DNA from: Clostridium sp. KNHs205
GTDB lineage: Bacteria > Bacillota > Clostridia > Lachnospirales > Lachnospiraceae
Direction: 5' to 3'
Length of the DNA stretch: 64,000 bases
NCBI RefSeq assembly: GCF_000702945.1
Contig: NZ_JNLE01000003.1
Coordinates: forward strand, 1,163,501-1,227,500
Shown piece after piece: positions 39,241 to 47,043 of this stretch. The position numbers were made by a program, and so were the translations under genes. The number at the start of each line of letters is the position of its first letter. The first letter of the stretch is position 1. Under the pieces are notes generated by a model. That model made no database searches, had not been told where the DNA came from, and worked only from the letters and a program-made list of their open reading frames with translations.

Positions 39241-39832
39241 CCTAATAATTCCTTATGTCCTTGTGGTGCTCCTCTGTCTTTTGTCACCTCTGGTAATCGG
39301 ACTGGAAAATCTAAACGAGAATCAAACAGCTAAAGTCATAGAAGTCTTTATCAGCCTCTTTGGTATTATCTTGCTGATGAGTATCTTCACACCGGACATA
39401 GACAGGGATATAAGAGATATCATATCCTCCAAAAAAGAATCCATGATCGTGAATCATGTACTTCGTAGTATAAGTGCGCTAATTCTCATAGCAGTAACAG
39501 GGGTTCTATATTTGGGCTGGATGGCATTAGGAGGCTGTGAGTTCACCTTTTCCGGTATGTTTTTTGTACTTATGGCAAACAGTATATTTCTTGGTGGACT
39601 TGGAGTGTTTTTCTTTTCCATAAGCAATCAGCCAGTTTTGGGTTATATGGTGCCGATTCTGTATTATGTATTGAACTTTGGCTCAGGAAAAAAGTATCTG
39701 GGAGATTTTTATCTGTTTTCTGTAATGCAGACCGGTTCTTATCAGGAAAAGTATATTCTGCTGGCTGGAGGCATAGGGCTATTGGTTTTATCCGTCATCT
39801 GGCGTGATGTTATATGGAAGAAATTCAGATAG
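39188..39832 (+). CDS. ABC-2 type permease, subunit 2
   Basis: A 214-residue protein with about six hydrophobic helices and no large loop. AAAGGAAGCT precedes the ATG inside the 3' end of the first permease gene. It probably completes the membrane part of the exporter. A strong terminator follows. Confidence 0.75.
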   Translation: MEEMERYQKIAYVNLKHNLIIPYVLVVLLCLLSPLVIGLENLNENQTAKVIEVFISLFGIILLMSIFTPDIDRDIRDIISSKKESMIVNHVLRSISALILIAVTGVLYLGWMALGGCEFTFSGMFFVLMANSIFLGGLGVFFFSISNQPVLGYMVPILYYVLNFGSGKKYLGDFYLFSVMQTGSYQEKYILLAGGIGLLVLSVIWRDVIWKKFR

Positions 39833-39910
39833 TGAGATTGTGGTAAAGTAATATTGAAAATGATAATTTACCAAGGTGTATGAAATTTTGTAATAAATGT
39901 TCACACGTTA

Positions 39911-39960
39911 GATTAAGATCCGAAGATAACATTAGATATGTATGTTCGGATCTTAATTTT
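39911..39960 (+). terminator. Terminator of the ABC exporter operon
   Basis: Long stem ATTAAGATCCGAA / TTCGGATCTTAAT (39912-39956) with inner pairing, followed by TTTATTT. Confidence 0.85.
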
Positions 39961-40016
39961 ATTTAGTGGCAAACAGTTTATAGAAATGGTAAAATAAAGA
40001 AATGAATTATCTGCAA

Positions 40017-40350
40017 AAGCAAAAGCTTAAGATAAGGGCTGAAGATAAGAACTGAGATAAGAACAGAGATAAGAACAGAGATAAGAACAGAGATAAGAAC
40101 TGAGATAAGAGCTGAGATAAGAACAGAGATAAGAACAGAGATAAGAACAGAGATAAGAACTGAGATAATAGCAGAAGATAAGGGCTGAAGATAAGAGCTA
40201 GAGCTGATGATAAGAGCTTAGGATAAGAAGTAAAGATAAGACCTGAAAATAAAAGCTGAAAATAAAAGCTGAAAATACGAGCTAAAGATAAGAGCTGAAA
40301 ATAAGAACTGAAGATAAGAGCTGAAAAGCTAAAGATAAAAGCTAGAGGGA
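40017..40350 (+). repeat. 12-bp purine-rich tandem repeat array
   Basis: The unit is GATAAGAACAGA and variants (GATAAGAGCTGA, AATAAAAGCTGA). About 25 copies occur, cleanest at 40065-40165 and decaying outward. The plus strand is almost entirely purine. It ends just before the start of the gene at 40363. Confidence 0.9.
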
Positions 40351-40362
40351 GAGGCTAAAAAG

Positions 40363-41046
40363 ATGATAAATACAATAAATAATTATGAGGAATTTAAGGA
40401 CAACCTGTATCGGGCAGGTATGAGTGTCGGTGGGGGAAATAACGAAGGAGTTTTTTCTCTCTGTGATTACTATGGTGCGAATATAATCTGGCATACGGAG
40501 GACGCTGATACAGACCCCTGGGAATGGAGAATGCGAGTGCTTCGTGAAGAAATGGATATAGCATATGGCAAGTTCTTCTTTAAGAAAAGCGGATTTATTA
40601 CAAAAGAGTGGTATCCATATTTTTATGCAGTCAGAAGAGGAGACAGAGATCTTTATGAGGAATATGAAGCAGGAAATATCAGCCTGTTTGCAAAGAAGAT
40701 ATACGAGCTTATCACAGAATATAAAGAGTTGCCCATTCATCTTCTGAAGCAATACGGAGGTTTCTCATCAGAAGATAAAAGTAAATTTGATGCTGCAGTA
40801 ACTGAATTACAGATGAAATTCTATATAACCATGTGCGGCAGAGCAAGAAAAATATCAAGAGCTGGTGAAGAATATGGCTGGTCGGCAGGAGTGTTCTGCT
40901 TAACAGAGGATTTCTTCTCAGAGGATGTTCTGGAGAAGGTCTCCGAAATTACAGCTGAGGCTGCTTATGATAAAATCTATCAAAGGATATTAACCTTAAA
41001 TCCTGAGGCAGTACCGAAGAAAGTCAGGAAATTCATATTAGGTTAG
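40363..41046 (+). CDS. AlkZ-related hypothetical protein
   Basis: A 227-residue soluble protein. The region MSVGGGNNEGVFSL ... WHTEDADTDPWEWRMRVL ... YGKFFFKKSGFITKEWYPYF resembles proteins I recall being annotated 'AlkZ-related', common in Clostridia. DNA-glycosylase activity is not shown for these. The ribosome region AGAGGGAGAGGCTAAAAAG is the end of the purine repeat, so the array also supplies the translation signal. Confidence 0.6.
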   Translation: MINTINNYEEFKDNLYRAGMSVGGGNNEGVFSLCDYYGANIIWHTEDADTDPWEWRMRVLREEMDIAYGKFFFKKSGFITKEWYPYFYAVRRGDRDLYEEYEAGNISLFAKKIYELITEYKELPIHLLKQYGGFSSEDKSKFDAAVTELQMKFYITMCGRARKISRAGEEYGWSAGVFCLTEDFFSEDVLEKVSEITAEAAYDKIYQRILTLNPEAVPKKVRKFILG

Positions 41047-41236
41047 CTTCCGTTTATTATATCTGTAAAAGAGTCTGATGGATTTTGCCAGGGAACTTCC
41101 TGCAGAGCAGCTTATCCTAAATATTTTCTTTTTATATTCTCCCAGATAGTTTTATAGAAAATAATACTTTGCTGCTGTACAATGTAAAGAATAATTCTCA
41201 TTGGATTATAAATCTGCTTAGAGATGGAGTGAAGTT

Positions 41237-41749
41237 ATGAAAAGAATTAAAATATCAATTGGCGGTATTTCAAAAGAAGAACTGATTAGCTTATTAAAAG
41301 AAAAGAATATATTAATCAATCCTTTAGGGGAAAAGCTACTGGAAAGTGAATTGTTTCTTGTAACGAAAGAGAGACAACAAATTGATTTAACAGAAATATC
41401 ATTAATTGAATTAGGCTTAACGGATGGAAAGGCAGGACTTCTGGAGGTCATTAGGCAAGCACAAAATGTTGGGTTGAATATTTGCTCTCCTGATGTGGCA
41501 CCATTTTTAAGATTAGCCTATTTTGATGATAAAAATAGTCACGGTACGGAAAAGAAACATAAAACTCCTGATGGTGCTGTAACCGTAGTATCTGAAATAT
41601 TGGACGAAGATGTGCATTTTCCAAAAGGATTTTATCTTAGAAAAATTGATAACGACTATTGGCTGAGAGGGTATATTTGTGACTATGAACATACCTTTGA
41701 ACCAAATGAGAGATTCATATTTATGGGGATTTATAATAAAAATCATTAG
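41237..41749 (+). CDS. Hypothetical 170-residue protein
   Basis: An unrecognised soluble protein with a helical N-terminal part (ISKEELISLLKEKNILINPLGEKLL) and a beta-rich C-terminal part (VHFPKGFYLRKIDNDYWLRGYICDY). Similar short proteins are sometimes labelled 'helicase' in clostridial genomes, but no helicase motif is visible. GATGGAGTGAAGTT precedes the ATG. Confidence 0.55.
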   Translation: MKRIKISIGGISKEELISLLKEKNILINPLGEKLLESELFLVTKERQQIDLTEISLIELGLTDGKAGLLEVIRQAQNVGLNICSPDVAPFLRLAYFDDKNSHGTEKKHKTPDGAVTVVSEILDEDVHFPKGFYLRKIDNDYWLRGYICDYEHTFEPNERFIFMGIYNKNH

Positions 41750-41875
41750 AAAGTGCCACCATAGTTTGAAAAATCACCAAGAAATCCTTCTAAAGCTTTG
41801 AATAATAGAATTCTGAGGCGGCCTTCGTATGAAAAATCCTGCGTTTAAATCCGTAACTATACGCAAAAAACACAG

Positions 41876-41940
41876 TTTTATAAGTTATAACTTATAAAAA
41901 TAAAATATCGGTGTTATATATCAAATATACTTGTGATATA
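41876..41940. promoter_or_regulatory. Two palindromes before the DUF4143 ATPase gene
   Basis: A perfect 24-bp palindrome spans 41876-41899 (half-site TTTTATAAGTTA). A second inverted repeat is TATATCA (41917-41923) / TGATATA (41934-41940), overlapping a likely promoter. These look like operator sites; the binding protein is not known. Confidence 0.5.
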
Positions 41941-41974
41941 CTTAAAGCAGTGAAGCAAAGGAGGAAACGCCTTT

Positions 41975-43189
41975 ATGATAAAACGAGAGTTATATATGAG
42001 CCGTATTCGCCCCTTTATAGGGAATGAGCTTATCAAGGTACTTACTGGTGTTCGACGCAGCGGTAAGTCAGTTATGCTGGAGATGATATACGAAGAGCTG
42101 ATTTCTTCTGGTATATCCGAAGACCAATTCATCTTTATTAATTTTGAGAATATGAGCAATTCTCATTTATGTACCGCCAAGGCCTTACATGACGAGGTAC
42201 TAAGCCGAGTCTCCGTAATCAAAGATAAAGTTTATCTTTTTTTTGATGAGATTCAGGAGGTGGAGGAATGGGAGAAATGTGTTAATTCCTTTCGGGTAGA
42301 GTTTGACTGTGATATATATATTACAGGTTCTAATGCAAAGCTGTTATCAGGCGAATTGGCTACGTATCTGGCAGGACGTTATGTGGAATTTATTGTCTAT
42401 CCCTTTTCCTTTGAGGAGTATACCCATTTATATCTATCTATTTATCCAAACACTTCTCAAAACGAAATTTTTAGGCAATATCTTACTCTTGGTGGTATGC
42501 CTTATCTGAATAATCTCCGTTATGCTCCTGAGCCCAGCCGCCAATACCTTCAGGATCTCTACAACTCAGTTGTCCTCAAGGATGTGGTTAAGCGGAATAA
42601 TATCCGGGACGTAGACTTGTTAGAGCGTATCATTGCTTATATAACTGCCAATGTGGGAACTACTTTTTCTGCTACAGGAATTTCCAAGTATCTTAAAAAT
42701 GAGAGCAGGACGGTTTCGCCTGAAACTATTCTTAACTACATTAAGGCATGTGAAGATGCATATCTTTTTTACCGTGTGAAACGGCAGGATTTGCAGGGGA
42801 AGAAAATACTTACAGTAAATGAAAAATATTTTATCGCTGACCATGGCATACGGGAAGCTGTATTTGGCGGTAATATGAAAGATGTTAATCTAATTTTGGA
42901 GAATATCGTATTCTTGGAGCTTTTGCGTCGTGGATATGATGTCACAGTAGGAAAAACGGGAGACAAAGAAATTGATTTTGTCTGTAATAAGCAGGGACAG
43001 AAAATCTATGTTCAGGTGGCCTATCTGCTGGCATCTGAAGAAACCACTGAACGGGAGTTTGGTGCATATGACAGCATAAGGGATAATTTTCCGAAGTATG
43101 TGGTCACAATGGATGATCTGGACATGAGCCGAAACGGTATTAAGCATCGAAATATTCGAGACTTTCTATTAGCTCCCAACTGGGATTGA
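41975..43189 (+). CDS. AAA ATPase with DUF4143 (AAA_14 family)
   Basis: A 404-residue protein. Walker A is LTGVRRSGKSVMLEMI, Walker B is VYLFFDEIQEVEEWE, the sensor region is DIYITGSNAKLL. The C-terminal DUF4143 domain ends with a nuclease-like strand VGKTGDKEIDFVCNKQGQKIYVQVAYLL. Function is unknown; such ATPases are frequent singletons in Clostridia and Bacteroidetes. AAAGGAGGAAACGCCTTT precedes the ATG. The codon and base use seem slightly more even in GC than the neighbours, hinting at transfer. Confidence 0.85.
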   Translation: MIKRELYMSRIRPFIGNELIKVLTGVRRSGKSVMLEMIYEELISSGISEDQFIFINFENMSNSHLCTAKALHDEVLSRVSVIKDKVYLFFDEIQEVEEWEKCVNSFRVEFDCDIYITGSNAKLLSGELATYLAGRYVEFIVYPFSFEEYTHLYLSIYPNTSQNEIFRQYLTLGGMPYLNNLRYAPEPSRQYLQDLYNSVVLKDVVKRNNIRDVDLLERIIAYITANVGTTFSATGISKYLKNESRTVSPETILNYIKACEDAYLFYRVKRQDLQGKKILTVNEKYFIADHGIREAVFGGNMKDVNLILENIVFLELLRRGYDVTVGKTGDKEIDFVCNKQGQKIYVQVAYLLASEETTEREFGAYDSIRDNFPKYVVTMDDLDMSRNGIKHRNIRDFLLAPNWD

Positions 43190-43246
43190 TAGTTAAAGAG
43201 TTTTAAACACATTGCCTTAACATATATGAAATAACTAAAATTAGTA

Positions 43247-43295
43247 AACAAGCACCACCGTCCTGTGTCAAAGATATGGGTAGGAGGTGCTTGTT
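43247..43295 (+). terminator. Hairpin after the DUF4143 ATPase
   Basis: AACAAGCACC (43247-43256) / GGTGCTTGTT (43286-43295). No T-run follows, so termination is doubtful. Confidence 0.45.
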
Positions 43296-43366
43296 CGCGC
43301 TTAAGCTGGAAGAATGTGCAGAGGTGGTCGGGCTAAAAGGTCCTTGGAAGTAATACTGGTGTCAAC

Positions 43367-43690
43367 ATATAAAAGGCATGAGCATAAAAAGGCATGAGCA
43401 TAAAAAGGCATGAGCATAAAAAGGCATGGGAATAAAAAGGCATGAGCATAAAAAGGCATGGGAATAAAAAGGCATGAGCATAAAAGGCATGAGCATAAAA
43501 GGGCATGAGAATAAAAAGGCATGAGAATAAAAAGGTATAAGAATAAAAAGGAATGAGAATAAAAAAGGCATGAGCATAAAAGGTATAAGAATAAAAAGGC
43601 ATGAGAGAATAAAAAGCATTAGAATAAAAGCATGAGCATAAAAAAGGTATGAACATAAAAAGTCATAAGCTTAAAAAAGGCTTAATATAA
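43367..43690 (+). repeat. 16-bp tandem repeat array
   Basis: The unit is GGCATGAGCATAAAAA with variants (GGCATGGGAATAAAAA, GGTATAAGAATAAAAA). About 20 copies are present, most regular at 43375-43530. The minus-strand frame reads as a repetitive Phe/Tyr/Ala peptide and is not a real gene. Confidence 0.9.
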
Positions 43691-43903
43691 AAGCGGGTAT
43701 GGTAATATAAAAGGAATGAGTTAGAAAATCCTAGAATAACAAATAATGCGCCTGAAAGAAACAAATGCTATTGTAATACAGAGGACAGATAAGAAAAAGA
43801 CATATATCAAAAATTATTAAAAATAAAGAAAGTTCCTTTTTTCAAGCTATACATAATACGATACTAATGAATGAAGATTAAAAGCAAAAAATCTCTAATA
43901 TTT

Positions 43904-43932
43904 TGTAACGAATATTATTTTGGCGGGTCTAA
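43904..43932 (+). promoter_or_regulatory. ECF-type promoter of the sigma factor gene
   Basis: TGTAAC (43904-43909) and GTCTAA (43927-43932) are 17 bp apart, matching the TGaAAC/CGTC consensus class of ECF sigma promoters. It lies 32 bases before the sigma gene, so autoregulation is likely. Confidence 0.6.
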
Positions 43933-43964
43933 CTTAAGTAACAACAGAAATGAGGTGATAAAGG

Positions 43965-44468
43965 GTGGAGAAAATTGACTTTGACCGTATATACAAAGAG
44001 TACTTTAAACAGGTATATGCCTATGTACTGGGGTTATGTGCCAATCCGGCATTAGCAGAAGACCTAACCCAGGAAACCTTTTATAAGGCACTTAAAAGCA
44101 TAGACAGGTTTAAAGGAGAGGCGAAAATCAGTACCTGGTTATGTCAGATTGCAAAGAACTGTTATTTTACTTATTGCAGAAAGCATAAGAAGGAGTCACA
44201 GTGGGACTATGACAAGGAGTATGACAGCCCGGATTTATTTATACGGTTAGAGGATAAAGAAACGGTTCTGGAGATCCACAAGCATCTTCATAACATGGAG
44301 GAGCCTTATAAAGAGGTCTTTACACTGAGGATATTCGGAGAGCTGTCTTATCTTCAGATAGCTGAGATATTCCATAAGACCGAAAGCTGGGCAAGAGTCA
44401 CTTTTTATCGCAGCAAGAAGATGATCAGAGCATTAATGGAGGAAAAAAATAATGGAAAAGACCTGTGA
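43965..44468 (+). CDS. ECF RNA polymerase sigma factor
   Basis: A 167-residue sigma-70 family protein with only regions 2 and 4. Region 2 is IYKEYFKQVYAYVLGLCANPALAEDLTQETFYKAL; region 4 is YKEVFTLRIFGELSYLQIAEIFHKTESWARVTFYRSKKMI. It starts with GTG after GAGGTGATAAAG. It overlaps the anti-sigma gene by 17 bases, so the two are translationally coupled. Confidence 0.9.
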   Translation: MEKIDFDRIYKEYFKQVYAYVLGLCANPALAEDLTQETFYKALKSIDRFKGEAKISTWLCQIAKNCYFTYCRKHKKESQWDYDKEYDSPDLFIRLEDKETVLEIHKHLHNMEEPYKEVFTLRIFGELSYLQIAEIFHKTESWARVTFYRSKKMIRALMEEKNNGKDL

Positions 44469-45576
44469 TATTATAAAAGACCTGCTACCGTTATATCTGG
44501 ACAATGTGTGCAGCGAAGACAGCAAAAATGCTGTGGAGGAGCATATTGCAACCTGTGAGAATTGCAGAAGGGAATTAGAAGCATATAGATCGGATATTAC
44601 AGCAGCAGACAGCAAAGGGGAAGAAGTAATCAAAAAGTTATCCAGCCGTTGGAAGAAGACTAAAAGAACCTCGCTACTAACCGGTATACTTTTTATGGCT
44701 GTGCTTATTGTTGCAGGCATATCCGCCTTACTCTATTCCTTTTCCGAACGTCCGGTAAAACCGCAGGAAGTGGCAGTGGAGGAATTAAGTATACTTAAGA
44801 ATACTAACATCTATTTTACTCTACGGGTTTCAGAGAAGGTCAATGCAGACGGGATGAACTGGTTTGAGCAGAACGGAAATGTATATATAACATTAAAGAC
44901 AGACCAGGTGCAGTTGAAAAAGAAGAAGGTATCACAAAGTTTTGAAGAGAATACTGCAAATTATAGCAGGTGGGAATTCAATACGCGCATGAGTGGCATA
45001 AAAAACATCTATCTTTATGACAGCCTCGATACTTACGATAATGGAAAGGACGGAAAAACTCTAATCTGGAGTAATGAAACAGAGCTTAAGGAGGCAGGAA
45101 CAGAAGCAGAGACCTGGATTAAAACCTATTCCTCCTGGGGAAATGTAGAACCGGGACTCTTAGCAAAAAATCTCTATAAACATCGCAATCCCTATGTGGG
45201 AGATATGTCTGCCAACGGCAGGATTTTAAATGATCTTAAGGTTGCAAAAGTCCTTGGTAATTTTAAAAATGAATTGCAGACGAAAGCAGAGCCTTATGGT
45301 TATACCTTATTATTTGAAGATACGGTACAGGAGCAAGAAAGCGATGAATTTAACGGTACCATGAAATCCTATGCCTGTATTATGCTAGCCATGATTGATA
45401 ATTTAAGCGAAGTAACGTGGAAATATACCGTGGAGACCGGAAAAGGCGAAACAGAAATTATTCAGTCAATTACAACAGCAGAAGCCGGAAAGTTAGCAGG
45501 TTCAGACATCAAGAGCTTTTCTGACTCCGTGAGTGAAATACAGAATCTTTTGTACATTCTGGGTATTGAAAAATAA
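44452..45576 (+). CDS. Membrane anti-sigma factor with zinc-finger domain
   Basis: A 374-residue protein. The N-terminal anti-sigma zinc finger has His and two Cys in VEEHIATCENCRREL (HxxxCxxC). One membrane helix (about residues 78-98, LLTGILFMAVLIVAGISALL) follows, then a 270-residue extracytoplasmic domain, probably the sensor, with a DUF4825-like C-terminal end. It should hold the ECF sigma factor until an envelope signal is met. Confidence 0.85.
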   Translation: MEKTCDIIKDLLPLYLDNVCSEDSKNAVEEHIATCENCRRELEAYRSDITAADSKGEEVIKKLSSRWKKTKRTSLLTGILFMAVLIVAGISALLYSFSERPVKPQEVAVEELSILKNTNIYFTLRVSEKVNADGMNWFEQNGNVYITLKTDQVQLKKKKVSQSFEENTANYSRWEFNTRMSGIKNIYLYDSLDTYDNGKDGKTLIWSNETELKEAGTEAETWIKTYSSWGNVEPGLLAKNLYKHRNPYVGDMSANGRILNDLKVAKVLGNFKNELQTKAEPYGYTLLFEDTVQEQESDEFNGTMKSYACIMLAMIDNLSEVTWKYTVETGKGETEIIQSITTAEAGKLAGSDIKSFSDSVSEIQNLLYILGIEK

Positions 45577-45691
45577 GCAATTTAATAAAGTTCATAAAAA
45601 AATTATTCGCTTCCTTACAATGAAAAGTTAAAGTACTATTGTAAAATAGTAAAAACTTGACAAAATATGGTGAATAAAATACTATATATGT

Positions 45692-45762
45692 GTAATAAGG
45701 CATAAAACAGAAGTAACTTTATTGAGGGGAATAAAAGATAACAGCTATTTTTGCCTTATTAC
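45692..45762. other. Long perfect inverted repeat
   Basis: GTAATAAGGCA (45692-45702) and TGCCTTATTAC (45752-45762) enclose 49 bases. No T-run follows. It lies in the 325-base spacer between the anti-sigma gene and the HTH regulator, which holds no supported gene. Confidence 0.45.
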
Positions 45763-45861
45763 AAATATACACTATATAATATAATGATAAATGTAAAAAT
45801 ATAACTACCCTTGTTTGAAATAATTATAACATTGATAATTTGAGAAATAAAGAAAAATAAG

Positions 45862-45877
45862 GGGACAGTTATGTCCC
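45862..45877. promoter_or_regulatory. Operator shared with the second receptor gene
   Basis: Inverted repeat GGGACA-GTTA-TGTCCC, 28 bases before the regulator start. The core GGACAnTTATGTCC also occurs at 49295-49308 before the paralogous regulator. On the minus strand it lies 34 bases before a TATAAT-like box (45828-45823). Confidence 0.6.
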
Positions 45878-45904
45878 TGTTACGAATGAGGTGAGGTGTG
45901 AGTG

Positions 45905-46867
45905 ATGAATTATGAACATTTTGGTACTTTTTTAAAAGAACTCAGAGAGGCTAGAAATTTAACGAAAGAACAACTTGCTTCTGGTTTGTGTACACGAAAG
46001 GAGATTTATAGGATTGAAAAAGGAGAGTATCAACCGTCTTTATATTTATTGAATAAATTGTCGATTAAATTAAATGTTGATTTAAATGAATATTTTAAGA
46101 TGTATTATACTGTTAAGACAGCAGTTGGATTAATCGGAATACAGGAAATAAATGATGCATTAACTATGGGAGATCTTATTAGTTTAAAAGAAGTGATTAA
46201 AAAGTATGAAAATAATGAGGATTTTAAACAGGGAGAAAATCTACAACATATATATTATGCTAAAGCTATTTGTGAAACGGATATAGGAAATTACACAGAA
46301 TCCCTAGAATACTGTATGAAAGGTATCTTAATAGAAAACACATTATTTTCAATCGATACAATAACAGAGTTCATGTATTCAAATGTAGGACTTGCTATTA
46401 TAAATTGTATAAGTATAAATTATATGTATATGAAAAAAAATGAAGTTGCATATAAAATTTTATCAGACATATTGTCTCTTATTGAAAAGTACTACATAAA
46501 TTCATCGTATACAATGTATCAGGCAGGCCAGTTTTCTAAAAAAATGTATATTGGAATTCTATGTAATTTAGGACATATATATCTATCAGATAATGAAATA
46601 GATAAAGCTGAAGAAATGATTAATAAAGGGATTGAGTTTTCTATAAAAGAATATAATTTAAGATTTATACCAAATCTAATCTATAATAAATTTAGAGTTT
46701 TGTATAAAAAAGGTAATTTTAAGGAAGCAGCAGATTATTTTGTTCAGGCAATCGGTTTGTTTAAACTTGTAAAACAAATGAATACAAGTATAGAGATTGA
46801 AGAGTCTGCCAAAATAGATTATCCAGAGATAATAAAATATTTAGATGACAGGGATGTAGAAAGATAA
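45905..46867 (+). CDS. RNPP/PlcR-like peptide-responsive regulator (HTH + TPR)
   Basis: A 320-residue regulator. The HTH (residues about 5-60) contains FLKELREARNLTKEQLASGLC and IYRIEKGEYQPSLYLL. The rest is all-helical TPR-like repeats (e.g. DIGNYTESLEYCMKGI, NEIDKAEEMINKGIEF), the layout of PlcR/NprR/Rgg receptors that bind imported peptides. It is a close paralogue of the interrupted gene at 49331. A GTG one codon upstream is the alternative start; GAGGTGAGGTG is the ribosome site. Base composition is more AT-rich than the surroundings. A cognate peptide gene is seen only beside the paralogue. Confidence 0.8.
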   Translation: MNYEHFGTFLKELREARNLTKEQLASGLCTRKEIYRIEKGEYQPSLYLLNKLSIKLNVDLNEYFKMYYTVKTAVGLIGIQEINDALTMGDLISLKEVIKKYENNEDFKQGENLQHIYYAKAICETDIGNYTESLEYCMKGILIENTLFSIDTITEFMYSNVGLAIINCISINYMYMKKNEVAYKILSDILSLIEKYYINSSYTMYQAGQFSKKMYIGILCNLGHIYLSDNEIDKAEEMINKGIEFSIKEYNLRFIPNLIYNKFRVLYKKGNFKEAADYFVQAIGLFKLVKQMNTSIEIEESAKIDYPEIIKYLDDRDVER

Positions 46868-47043
46868 GATATGAAATATGGAGAATTATGACATAAATAG
46901 TAATTAAAGGATAGTTGAAAGTGAAACAGGAAAGTAATCTAAATGATATTGAAGTGTGTAAATAGTGACTGTATTACCATTATCTTTATACAAGCAGATT
47001 TTGTTAACACAGTCTCTATTTATTAGCAGGTTTTATTTGTTTC

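Noticed and set aside
43301..43656. Repetitive Phe/Tyr/Ala-rich ORFs on the minus strand
   Set aside because: All are translations of the 16-bp repeat in different frames; no ribosome site and no plausible protein.
46944..47027. 27-codon ORF after the first receptor as its own pheromone gene
   Set aside because: The product lacks a basic start and clear hydrophobic export signal, and the ribosome site is weak; position alone is not enough.
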